DNA of 64,000 bases from Pagrus major (taxonomy: Eukaryota > Chordata > Actinopteri > Spariformes > Sparidae). Made by a program: the position numbers and the translations under genes. The notes below the pieces were generated by a model that saw only the letters and a list, made by a program, of their open reading frames with translations, had not been told where the DNA came from and ran no database searches. Each line of letters begins with the position of its first letter. Within the stretch, counting starts at the first letter, position 1. This document shows, piece after piece, positions 51,801 through 62,462 of the stretch. Where the stretch lies: assembly GCF_040436345.1 (NCBI RefSeq), contig NC_133230.1, positions 3,865,297-3,929,296 of the forward strand, written 5' to 3'.

Positions 51801-53468
51801 AAACACAAAACACATCAGCCGTAACAGGTTTATGAGGTGATATTATGTCAGTGTCTGGTTTACAGCTTGTCCCGTTGCCCCCAAGTGTCCAAAAAAACTA
51901 TTAATGTAGCTTTAATCAGTTTGAAACTTAATTGCAAAGTTAAATCACCCTGTTGGTGTAAAATAGGTTGTGACAGCGCTGTTTACTGATGTCACATTCA
52001 TTTAAAGACTTTAGTTTGGGCGTGTTTACCTGCACATCTCTGTACAGAGGCTGGAGTAGCCGCAGCAGACGCCTCGACCGGCTGCTATCACCTCCTCTGG
52101 AGAGCTCAGCTTCTCCGAGTGTCCGAGGTATCCGCCCACATCGTACTCTATGAAGACAACAATCCTTTTATTCCAACACGAGATATGAATATAATAATTG
52201 CCCCTAGATTACTTATCCTAAAATGCATAATGTGATCTATTATCAAAGAACCCACCAATATTGTGGCACAGCCAGACCCAGATGGCACGAAGCCTCTCCA
52301 GCTCATTCCTCGCTCCTTGTGTGATGCTCTGTACGATCACCTTTACATCATAAACACGATTTTCCTTCAGCTGCAACACAAACAAACACACACAAAAGAC
52401 TGTCACAGAGTTTTCTTTTCATTACAAAATGCAGTCCACATTCAGCCAGCATCCAAAACTTTCATTTAAACCATCGCCAGTTTTTTCCAACATTCATCTT
52501 ACAGCATCATTCTGTTTGCCTGCATCTCTCAGTGTCATTCAGTGTACTGAACGAACCGGGTTACCCTCCTCGCTCAAGGATGTGAGTGCTGCCTGAGAGC
52601 TGCGGTATTTATTATGGTTTTATTGCAGCAGATGAGGAGATGTTATCATCCTCCAGTGCTCTTCCCTGCAGAACTCAGGAACACAAAGAGTGAGAGTTTC
52701 TTTTGTGCCTTTGTTTTTTGTTGCTCTTTGTTCACTTTGGTTCTGTTTTATCTTGCTGCAAATGTGTGTAGTTCTGTGTAGCTGAACAGGTGATGCATGA
52801 GCTGTTAGTCATTTTTTGGGAATCAGTTATCAGTAAAAGTGTCAGCACTTCCTGTGTTGTTTTATGAGGATGTACTGTATATGTGTCGTCACCTCTGCTC
52901 CGGTCCTGATGACGTGTGAATCAACCCTGTGGAAGACCTCGGAGTTGGTGAAGAGGTCCTTTCGACGCCTCCTCTTCCCTGCTGCTCCAGCGCACAGTGA
53001 CACCCTCTGTCCCATGAATGATTTTGGTTTCAGGTGCCTCTGCTCCTCGGCCTCCTTCCTCACCGCGCTCTTCTTCACCACCGTGATGGTCCTGGCTGCA
53101 CTCTCGGAGGACAGCTGTCTCTTCGCAGCGGGACGCTGGTCTTCGCTTTCAACCGTCAGTTTCTCAAACACACTCTGCCTGGAGAGCACGGCGCTCTGGG
53201 AGGCTTCGGCACAGACCAGGACATGGGCAGCTGCAAAGTTTTCCCCTTTAGGAGGAGGCTTTGGACTGTCATGGCCCTGGTTCTCCTGATGCACCAGAGC
53301 TCCTATAACTGCAACAGGGCTGCTTAAGATTGTCTTCTCCTGAAGATCGTGAAGGGCTAGGGCCTTCACCTGAACGCATCCTGTCTGGGTCACCTCACCT
53401 TGCTGAGGAAGGCGTGCAGCACAGGAGAAGGGGAAGGAGAACTTCTGAGATGCAACTGTAGCTGACAT
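48873..53468 (-). CDS. Kyphoscoliosis peptidase (KY)-like, transglutaminase-like domain protein
   Basis: Six coding exons on the - strand: 53468-52893, 52370-52256, 52147-52030, 50875-50684, 50509-50319, 50200-48873; 839 aa, phases 0, 1, 2, 2, 1. KY is a muscle protein with a transglutaminase/peptidase-like fold that interacts with sarcomere and filamin-linked proteins. The triad is visible: Cys258 in GRGVCCGYSSL, His301 in SDHLWNAV and Asp316 in FLLDACWG, spaced 43 and 15 residues, almost as in human KY. FDDFYFLTDPEEFIDSHFPD is a further family signature. The large last exon encodes the C-terminal repeat region of KY proteins (motifs such as GVYDVKVFARPE and GVYRLGLYAKL). Residues 1-192 form a family-atypical extension with a basic GKRRRRK stretch. 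The start is the first ATG in frame after an acceptor at 53,488. Whether this is the ky orthologue or a fish paralogue is undecided. Confidence 0.85.
50510..50683 (-). other. 174-bp intron of the KY-like gene, open in frame
   Basis: The intron between coding exons 4 and 5 is a multiple of three and has no stop in the gene's frame. Its donor is weak (AAAAG|gtctga) and its acceptor is tccaag|gttcg. Removing it joins KR to FDDFYF, matching the family, so it is normally an intron. If kept, it would add 58 residues just after the catalytic Asp. Confidence 0.65.
51309..51706. mobile_element. MITE with long inverted ends in a KY intron
   Basis: The two ends are 48-bp inverted repeats with only four mismatches; the shared core includes 'aaaatgaaaattcagtcatt'. 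Total length is about 400 bp, non-coding. The left edge starts at TTAA, fitting a TTAA-target superfamily, while the right edge is ATAA. It lies between coding exons 3 and 4. This family is common in teleosts. Confidence 0.8.
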
Positions 53469-53482
53469 TATGCTGGAAGCAT
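53468..53482 (-). CDS. Four-codon uORF overlapping the KY-like start codon
   Basis: The leader of the last 5' exon contains ATG-CTT-CCA-GCA-TAA, and the final A of TAA is the A of the main ATG (TAATG). The uORF starts six bases into the exon that follows the acceptor at 53,488. Its stop-start overlap is an arrangement associated with reinitiation. Whether the transcript really begins upstream of it depends on the non-coding first exon. Confidence 0.55.
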   Translation of the reverse strand: MLPA

Positions 53483-54334
53483 GGCGTCCTAACCAGAGAG
53501 AAGGTAGATAAAAGACAGAAGTCATTCTCTTTGAGCTATTTTTAGCTAATGTTCTTAATCCTGAGAGCAGGTAGAGCTTCAGTGCCTCGTTCGATAGCTT
53601 AAAAGGAGACACGACTGCTGCGGGAACTCGTCACACAAAGATCCATACACACTTCTACATGTGCTGCACAGAGGGAAGCAGAGGTATACTCTGTACATCA
53701 GTACATTCTGTGTAAGACAGTGATGAATTGGCAATTATATCATGTCTATTCATGACCAGAAATTAACGCAAAGGTTGGACTCATTAGTCAGTGTCACAGC
53801 GAACAGCGCGAAGAGTCAAAGTCTTCACCAGAATAGTTTGACCTTATAACGTCCTGCATGTGATGAACCTGCAGATTGATGCTCGCATGCAACACTTTTG
53901 AACCTATTTTGACTGAAACATGATAATCTGCGGTAAAATCCTCAGAATGGATGATTAACCGTCCTTTATCCAGATGACCCAGGCTGAAGCCTCCATGCTG
54001 GCAAGGTTCTGCCCGGCTCAAGTGTCCTTCAGCTCTGTGGGCACTGTCCTGCAGCTGACCCTGACCTCTAACCTTCCTGGAGTGCGTCCCAGAGGATATC
54101 GTGAGGTATCACCCCTCACGTTGGAGTTAATCCAACAAGTTCAAATAAAATCATGATCTTTTCTCAGAACACTACTTACGTCTTCAAGCATTTAAGTATC
54201 ACTGATACTTCCTTCAACGTTCGCTGATAACTCTTGAAAATGTCAGATTTATGTCAGATTCACCAAAGTAGACACAGTCGACGCAGGTTTAACTGTCGCT
54301 ACATCCCTAAAAAGTCACAGAGGCTTTTACTCAC

Positions 54335-54405
54335 CCTGAGAGGATTTAAAATGCCTGCTGGATGTTTTGCTGGAGTGTCGCGCGGAGATGTTTCCACTGT
54401 GTGTT
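54335..54405 (-). other. Non-coding first exon of the KY-like gene (predicted)
   Basis: A good donor (CTCAGG|gtgagtaaaa) lies at 54,334 on the - strand, about 70 bp after the expected transcription start set by the TATA box. Joining it to the acceptor at 53,488 gives a leader of about 90 nt. A second donor-like site (gaagac|gtaagt, exon edge 54,180) would give a longer first exon. The upstream edge is estimated from the TATA position. Confidence 0.5.
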
Positions 54406-54433
54406 CTCAGTGGTCCCCACTTGCAGGGGGAGG

Positions 54434-54441
54434 CTTATATA
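54434..54441 (-). promoter_or_regulatory. TATA box of the KY-like gene
   Basis: TATATAAG on the - strand, in the context 'gagtatataagcctcccc'. It lies about 100 bp before the predicted first donor, a spacing that fits a TATA-driven tissue-specific promoter. Confidence 0.55.
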
Positions 54442-54483
54442 CTCTCCCAGTGGCCTGCCAGGACAGGCCCCAGAATAACAGGC

Positions 54484-54493
54484 CTAAAAATAC
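54484..54493. promoter_or_regulatory. MEF2-like site
   Basis: CTAAAAATAC differs from the MEF2 consensus only at the last base. It is about 45 bp upstream of the TATA box, a position usual for muscle promoters, and muscle expression is expected for a KY family gene. Binding is inferred. Confidence 0.3.
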
Positions 54494-56429
54494 TACAAAG
54501 CAGTTAAGACCAGCCAATAGAGTAAGCCCCAACTCAGGAGTGTGACGTCTGTGCGTGTGTGTGTATCAGAAGTGTGTGTGTGACTGTGTGGTGTGCAGAT
54601 GTATGTTCTGATGTGCGTGTGTGTGCTAATCAGTGCGTACACAATGCAGCATATCTGAGCTGCACGAGTGAGTGTGAGGTTGTGTGGGTCGTTGTGTGTG
54701 CGTGTATGGATTGCGAGCGTTTGTGCGAAGGTTGGCGCGTGAGCACGTGTTGGGTGCGATTGGAGGGGTCGGATTCAGCGAAGAGTTGTGTGTTCACAGA
54801 AAAGGGGCTGAAGGGTTCATGAAGGGCCACATCAACGGCTCAACACACACAAGAGTGCACAATTGTATCTGTTTTAGTTGCATTTTTGCAAGGCACCAGG
54901 CTGAATCTATGCTGATCACTGAGATTAGAGATGGGCAAGATGAAGAAAGAAGTAAATTTTATTTATATAGCCTGAAATCACAATGCCTAAAGCGGCTCTA
55001 CAACCTGGAGAGCGTGTGGTACACTCCTCATGTTTGTGGGTAACGTATGCTCCGTGTTAGGACGAGGAAGAAGAAGGTGTATGGGTGCTCTGCTGTGTCA
55101 ATTTTAATACTTCGATCACTCTTGATGAAAGGAGTGCGATGCTAAACTAGAGTATTGTTGGTTTATCAGCGCTTCGTCTTCGCTACAAACAGCTGCAGTC
55201 AAAATCTACACTGAGACCAATTAGAATGAATGAAAACAGTAAATCTGTGGGCCGGAAAACAAAACCAATGAGCTGAAACATGCTTAAAAAAAAACCCTGC
55301 AGAGCTGAAGGGAACTGCAGAGCTGCAGTGACCCCTTTCACCTTTCCTCTTGTCATCTGGGCTGTTGTTATCATTATTACATATTGATTACAGGCACTTT
55401 CAGTAAAAAATAATGAGGTTGATCAGAGTAAGATCTCCTTCTTCAGTTACTTTACACACCGTCTACACATAAGTGGTGAAAAACCCAACAGGAAATACAG
55501 GACAAACTTTGAATATGGTTAAAAATGTGAAATAGGGTAAATTGAGCAAAATAAAGACGTGCAGCAGAACCGATATATGCTCAGGGACACGGTCCAAAAT
55601 GTAATTTAATCCCAGCACAGTCCAGTGAATCATCTTTTATGTTCATCGCATGCGCTATGAGCTTTTGAAGCTCGACCAAGTCTGTGGTTTTCTCACCTTC
55701 ATCTATAAAACTCTACCTGTCACCACCACTGCAGACAGGAAATCAGTACCTGAACCCAGTTTTTGTCAAACTCAACCACCACAGAATTGAACAGAACTTG
55801 TTGGTTGATCACCGTAACGCACCACCCCACAGATACAGTATTACATAACGCCGCCATATGTTAGTGTTGATGTTGACTCGTGGGCACGGCGGAGGGGACA
55901 GCCACCTCCGCCGGTGGTGGATCCTGAGCCAGCTGACTGTGAAACCGTGGAGTAATAATGCCATCTGGAACAGCTGTCAGCCAAGGAATCTCGCTCTGGC
56001 TTATTAGGGAAAGCAGAGGAGCAGGAGGGGGATTCTCTCCAGCTCAAAGAGAGGTGAAACACATGGAGGGGAGATGTGAAGCGTCGATATGGCAGAGAAA
56101 TGAAAAGGAAATCACTGCAGGCAGAGAAAATGTTAATCCGCTTCCAGGCACTGGTGAATTTCTTACAGTGAGAAAAAATATGGATTTCAGTCCCTGTGGA
56201 GTTCAGGAGCCTCAGATGTTGGAATTTTGTTTTTTTTCCCTGGTTTATCCTAAAATTCAGCAACCACTCGCACTATTAAACCATCAGACAGATGAATCAG
56301 AGTGTCGAGATGTTTGCTTAATTATATCAGGAGCATTTATTTCATCTGAATTAACAGACTGTGTGTTTTTTCTGCAAAGTTGTCACTAATCATACACTAA
56401 AACATGGGACACAGAAAAAGTGACAGTAT

Positions 56430-56625
56430 TTTTCCACATGTGAAACGAAGCTAATTCCTCACGTTGATGTATTCATTCATAGTGTATGTGAAAAAAAGCC
56501 AATCGCTTGTCAAAGGCTCAGTTAACATGTGACATTATTTTATTTTCACAGGTTAAAATTATTTGTTCACATGTGAAAATAAGTAAAAATGAGGAATTCA
56601 CATGTGAAAAAGCAAATCTCGTGAA
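56430..56625. repeat. Cluster of CACATGTGAA motifs
   Basis: The palindromic core CACATGTG followed by A-rich sequence appears at about 56,437, 56,567 and 56,599, with a partial copy near 56,484. The copies are spaced irregularly by 30-130 bp. It ends directly against the LINE fragment. A degenerate dispersed repeat is the likeliest reading; the motif is also an E-box. Confidence 0.5.
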
Positions 56626-56628
56626 AAA

Positions 56629-57022
56629 ATGTTGCTAAAGCTAGCTGGTACAGGTCTGCTTTCAGTCCCTAGAGTCAAAACTAAACATGGAGAAGCAGCG
56701 TTCAGTTATTTTGCACCACACATCTGGAACAAACTCCCTGAAAACTGCAGGTCTGCTCCAACTCTCATCTCTTTTAAATCAAGGCTGGAGACCTTTCTGT
56801 TTGCCTCTGCCTTTCACTGGAGCAATTTCAAGACTTTGAACTGCACTGTGACTTTTATTCTTTAGTCTCATCTCTTTTAAACCTATTATTTTTTAGCTTA
56901 TTTTTCTATTTCTTAACTTGTTTTAATGTATTTTAAATGCTTTTAATGTAATTTTATGCCCCTGTAAAGCACTTTGAGTTGCCTTGTGGTCTGAATTGTG
57001 CTATACAAATAAACTTACCAAG
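56629..57022 (+). mobile_element. 3' end of a non-LTR retrotransposon (L2/Rex1-like)
   Basis: The open frame 56,629-56,865 carries the conserved LINE reverse-transcriptase C-terminus: AAFSYFAPHIWNKLPENC followed by RSAPTLISFKSRLETFLF. After it comes an AT-rich 3'UTR ending in the characteristic 'taaagcactttgagttgcc' and 'gtgctatacaaataaac'. The copy is 5'-truncated to under 400 bp, as is usual. Exact clade is undecided. Confidence 0.75.
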
Positions 57023-60000
57023 ACTCTTGATGTTGGCGAAACATTGATACCACGTGATGCCAACGTCGTTACGCTATTGGCTCACAAACCTTGTGAGAAG
57101 CTGGAACCACCTGGCTGAATTCTTACACGGATATAACCAAAACAATTATTTTGGACTCAACAAAACTCTTAAAATGATAGATTTACAATCATAATAATGT
57201 ATTTGAGGAAAAAAGAGACACTTTTATTCTGCACCTTTCTACAGTACAAGCGCTGTAGATGTATTATTTTTGATTTGGAACACGGTGAGATGAGTTTGAG
57301 TTAAGATTTCTCTTGTTTCCTTCAGGTCAGGAATTCACTTTCACACTAAACTTATCAATTTATGTTTCAAGCAGATACAACAGAAGGTGCTACATGTAGC
57401 CTACAAGACACATTTAAAGGTATTTTAATCGTTCTGATCGTTTGAAATGTGGACTTGAAAGTGTCTCCAGTCGAGGTGCATCATCAGGTGGTCCTGGGTG
57501 TGTACAGCACAGTGTCTGCATGCATCTCCACCATGTTTGCTCATGACCGGAGGCAGAAAACCTGTTTCCTTCAGATCTGAGGGACCAACCGGGTTTATAT
57601 TCCTCAAACATATCAGAAGCATGTTTTGGCCTTTGGCTGTTGTGTGATTTATAAACCAGCAGACGAACTTTGAAACCTATTCTATTGCAAACTTGGAGCC
57701 GGTGTAATGTGCTCAGCTGCTCTCGTTATTGCAGCAGCAGCAGTGGAAATGTGTTGCAGTTGTTCTTTTTGAGAAGATCAAGAACAAGAGCGCATTGCGC
57801 CCCGCTGGAGATGAAGGCAAGAATCAGTTTCTCTTAAATCTCACGTGGACCTGAGATCTGTGATTCTTCCTATTTGTAGATGATAAAAAACCCTGATTGA
57901 ATCATTACTATGCCAGTTCAGTGTTGATGCTGCAGCTGGAGCCACAGTCTGAGTCCATTAAAACAAAAAGACTTTTTCTAACTTGGACTTTAGTTTTAGC
58001 AAAAGTAAGAAGGAATGAGGTGCAGCGTGCAGTCTGACTGCTATGATCAAAGGTTGGACTCTCACCTACAGATACAAATAAAAGCTTTATAAGACGAGCT
58101 TTAAGATTTATAGTTTCTGGGATGCAACCTTTGCGGTGTATAAAGCACATCTACCTGAGGGCGCTTGGCATGAAATAATTAACAGCCGAGAAACTCCCAG
58201 AACTCCTGCAGCTGATAACAGCTCTCTCTGCTTGTAACGGCTCTTTAATGTGTCTGAAAAACAGCTTTATCTGGACATCTTGCCTCTATAAAAATGTAAT
58301 TAAATAATGAATAGATTGTGCATTGTAATTTAGATATTTTAAATACAGCAGCAACAGTAAGCATACTGTACCCTGGGGTGATAATACCTGTACCCAACCA
58401 AAGCTGTTGGTACGACTTTATTAGTTGTATCCAGCGTATAGCAGCAAGAGCTAAGGTGCAAGTTGTCCAAACTGAGGATAACAGGGTGAAAAGGGGGTTG
58501 GTAATAATATATTTTTACTTTGAAATGTAGATGAACATCTGTGTTACAGGTTGTCTTTTATGTGGTTAAGGCAACTGTTCCCAACTGGAGGTCAGGACCC
58601 ACAGGAGGGGTCGCGAGACGAATCAAACAGGCCACGAGACGCTAAAAAAGGAAAGAAAGCACACAAGAAACGACTTCTATTACACCAAATTAACTCATCT
58701 TTGAAATCACTTTCTTCCCTTTCTTCTTTTCAACGGCGAACAAACGGGACTGAGTTGTTAAGAGCCAGCAGTTGTTTTGATATTGTTGTTTTCTGACTGC
58801 ACTACATCCAGTCCTGTTGACATGAACTGTGAGAATATGACGTGATGCATGAATTTCATTTGAGGCAAAGCAGCTGTATTTTAGAAAACACATTTCATAC
58901 GGAGGGAAACTTCAAAGTCGTTCATTCACTGACAAAGCAGAGGGAGATCATCACCTACAGATCCTGTTTACGATGCAGATCATCGGCATCAGGCGAGCGA
59001 TATGATAATCTAGTACATATGCACAATGATATTGGTGGATTTCAACGTTTGAATCTGATCCAGATCTTCCCCCGTCATCATCCTGGTGAATATTTTAAGG
59101 GTAAACCTGCTAACGGCCGCCCACTTAACAAAAAAGGAACAATGAGCCATTATTCTGAACGACTCTCTGAGAGGATTGGAGCCATCAGCAGTAATATTGC
59201 CTCTAAAATGATTCAAATATTGAACATGTGCAACCAGTCAGGAGGGTTTGCAAGCAGACATTTTGCTTCAGCCACAATAAAGTAGAATGGTACTGAGGAG
59301 AGCGTATACCTCTGCCAAGTCCCAACAATCCACTTTAATTCAATAGCACATAAAACATATTTGATAATCTGCTAGATAGATTTTTATTTGCATCTGCATC
59401 AAATTGTACTCATGTATGCCTGATTTTTTCATCAACATCCATCATTATTCCCTGAGAAATCAACAAAAATGTTTAAAAAAAAAACACAACAAAACAAGCA
59501 AATCTCACAATGTTACAGTGAGAAAAACAATAATAATTTCCCTCCTTGGTGGAGGCGTTGTTCGGAGTTACTGGGTTTAGCCTCCAGAATTTTCCATAAA
59601 GTTTTATTAGAAAAAGTGAACACTCAACCTAACTTACAATGCAGTTACTTTTGTGTCTTTATAACACAATAATATAGAATAAGTTTGAGAGCAAACTACG
59701 GACACTGCAATCAAAAATGGTTTTATTGTAAGCAAAAGTACATTAAGTAAAAGAATTAAAAAAAACTCTTTATGAATGAAAAACTTTTGTTTGTGACCTC
59801 CAGTTTCTTCCACAGCAGTCAGTCATTCAAGTTTCCTGTTTTTTGGCAGATTTTTTGCATTTATCATCGATAAACTTCAACAATGTTGCTGTCAAATCTA
59901 TTTTTTTTATCGCAGTGTGGAAATACTCACTGTTTGCTCATGTTGTCTGCAAAATAAAGACACAAAAGTAACTCCTGTATGTTTCTAGACAAAGGACAAA

Positions 60001-60214
60001 TAATAAAGACAAAAAAAACATTTATTTTAAATTCAGCTACTTGCATTGAAGTGAGGTTTAGTGTTTTCTCAGCTGGTGGATGTCCCAGCAGCCCCTCAGG
60101 TGGACTGACAGACAGCAGGTGTCCATCATGTGTTTTGATGACGGCGGCTGCACCTTTACCTCTGACACTCAAACCAACCTGAAGCTCCATCAGACCCGCT
60201 CAGCCTGCTGTCAC

Positions 60215-60560
60215 TCTGACTCTGCGAGACTGTCTCGTGCCTGCAGAGCGCGGTGGGCGTGGTCGCAGCTGCGGGCACTCGGCGGGGCGCGTGCTGCCAT
60301 CAACACCTGGGGACGCCGGTGATTACTTCATGATACTCGCGTTACTTTTTTTTTACTAAATGTAGCGACCGGGGACAGAAGAAAAGTCGACACCTGCCTG
60401 CAGTTTCACCTGTTTCCTGTGGACAAGTGAAGACAAAGCCGGTGTTAGGAGACATTTCGACGTCTTCTGGAGACCGAGGACATTATGAGAACTGTGAAAG
60501 ACGATGGAGAGTCGACCGGGGTGTCGGTTAATCGATTTACAAGAGGTAAGGTGCATTTTA
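60215..60560 (+). promoter_or_regulatory. CpG-rich promoter-like block
   Basis: Around 60,235-60,320 the sequence is G+C and CpG rich (for example 'gcgcggtgggcgtggtcgc' and 'actcggcggggcgcgtgct'). Elevated CpG continues to the candidate exon at 60,485. No TATA box is evident. It looks like a CpG-type promoter with its 5'UTR. Confidence 0.45.
60485..60545 (+). CDS. Candidate first coding exon of an unidentified gene (partial)
   Basis: An ATG with A at -3 opens 20 codons and one base, then a strong donor (AAGAG|gtaagg). It lies at the downstream edge of a CpG-rich block, the usual place for a vertebrate first exon. The encoded start, MRTVKDDGESTGVSVNRFTR, is not one I recognise. No following exon with phase 1 was identified in the remaining 3.4 kb, so the gene would continue past the window. 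A chance ATG in a non-coding exon is the alternative. Confidence 0.35.
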
Positions 60561-60814
60561 GCTACTTGCTAAAGGCTTTAAATGTGTGTAAACTGTCGTG
60601 ATATTCACGGTTTAACTGTATTTTAGTCCTTAACAGACATATGGAGAGACTTAATTAGGCTTCTTAATTAAATGAGACACACAAAGTGCACCAGAGGAGG
60701 GATTATTAGCTAAAGAGGTAAAAGTAAGCAGTGTAGAAACAGACTCCATCCTGTAGCTTCACTTCTGTAGCAGTGTTGTGGTTGTTATTTGTCATTTACT
60801 GAAGGAAACCTGGA

Positions 60815-61225
60815 AAGTAGGAGTCGACTGATGTGTTTTTTATAGGACCGATAATGATTATTAGAAATCAAGGAGACGGAAAACCGATATTTGGGTCCAA
60901 TACTCATTTGCAGGAAAAATGAAACTCTCTGAACAGTTTTCAGGTACTTTTATTGAGTATTTCCATTTTCTGCTGCTTTATACTTCCTCTGCACCACTTT
61001 TGTGGTTTCTAGTTACTCTGCAGATTATTCAGTGTACATACGCTCTTAATTGTGAGGTGTTACCTGGTGTGAGACGATGTTGCATCAGAGCCGAAGTAGC
61101 ACATTTTTACATTAGTTTATCTTGTCGGGAATCTGACAGAAAAATCACAGATAACTGAATAATACTGAATATCGGCCCCTTTTTGTAATCAGGGGACCGA
61201 TAATCGATAATAAGAACTGGAACTG
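60815..61225. repeat. Dispersed repeat bounded by GTCGAC and ACCGATAATCGAT phrases
   Basis: It starts 'ggagtcgactgatgtgttt' with 'aggaccgataatgattatta', and ends with 'ggggaccgataatcgataat'. Repeated 'ccgata' and 'atatcgg' phrases at both ends are typical of a DNA-transposon-like fish repeat. A related partial piece ('aatatcggccacggtgataa') is at about 61,585. Ends are approximate. Confidence 0.45.
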
Positions 61226-62396
61226 ACTTGTCTGTTTGTACTTTCTGATCTTTTTGTAACAAAATATTTCTATCATACTAGTATCTGGTATTTTATGTTC
61301 ATATATTTCATGAGCAAGTATTTGTAATATTTAAGAAAACACTTTTTAATGTATTTGTGCCGATCTTTGATTCTCAGTTTACACATTTTAAACCAGTTAA
61401 ATTCTTGCCAGCGGTTAAACAATTAATCATTAATCAATAACATCCCTAAATCAGAAGGTGTAGTGGGCGTGAGCGAGTGAGACCACAGCGAGTGTTGACT
61501 ACAGACAAATAACAGATGCTGCATCAGAGCGTTTTTAAATTAAATTACTTTATTGGCAATCGGACACCTAAAAAAAACAACACTGAATATCGGCCACGGT
61601 GATAATCAGACTTTATCTTATCTTCACAGACATGTTATGTTGTGTGAGGGGAAATGTGAAGAATACAGCAGTAACTCATTACGTATGGATAGAGGAAATG
61701 CTGCACACACAAGAACAGTAAACAGTATCACTGGTGCCAAAAACACATGTAAACACGCAGCTTTAAATCCAACAAACAGTGAAATGTGGCATCTTGAAGG
61801 CGTCGTGGTTTCCAGTGTTTGCCTCGGCCCAAAGCCCCACATTTACATTTTAGAGCCTCTAGAAATCTGTGAATCACTGAAACAAGATTGTTGGTATTTT
61901 AGACCAAAAAGGTGCAATCCAATGACAATTTTGAAGACGTTATGTACAATTAAATAGCATATAAGTAGGAGGAAAGGGTCACCATGGGTCAAACAGTCCA
62001 AAGAGGTAGATACAGAACAGCAGGCGGACCATACATCTATATCTATAACATACAGTACATTAATGTGATTAAACCAAACCAGTCAAATTGTGAGAGAAGT
62101 GGCTGAAAAATAGCCAGATAAACTTTTTGGAGCGTGGTGAGGCCTCGCGAAATGACTCGTTTCACTATCAGAACTCGATCCATTCAGTCCAATAACGTTC
62201 GGGAAGGTGCACAATACGGAAGCTGAGTCGAAAAAGTCCAACTTTTTAAGCTTCATGCGCCACTGAGCAGCGCCAGATAAGAATGAATGGGCCTCGGCAT
62301 CCGACGCTGCATCCAGCCTTTCCCCTTATCGGATCCGTGAGGAGATCTGGGCGAGATAGCCATCGATACAAACTATACAATAGTGTTGAGAAGTTG

Positions 62397-62400
<4 letters not shown>

Positions 62401-62460
<60 letters not shown>
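62401..62460 (+). repeat. (AT)n microsatellite
   Basis: Thirty AT units, self-complementary and able to extrude as a cruciform. It yields a spurious Tyr/Ile ORF. Confidence 0.95.

Positions 62461-62462
<2 letters not shown>

Larger units (their letters stand above)
54541..60200. other. Intergenic interval upstream of the KY-like gene
   Basis: 54,541-54,780 is rich in GT-type low-complexity sequence. 56,430-57,022 holds the repeats listed separately. The remaining parts (54,850-56,400 and 57,030-60,200) are AT-rich and show no exon, RNA gene or repeat I can name. Open frames at 55,958-56,389 (+) and 58,842-59,285 (+) have no recognisable domain. Confidence 0.55.

Noticed and set aside
62100-62350. 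G+C-richer block with 'ccttatcggatccgtgagg'
   Set aside because: May be a repeat or promoter fragment, but nothing diagnostic was found.
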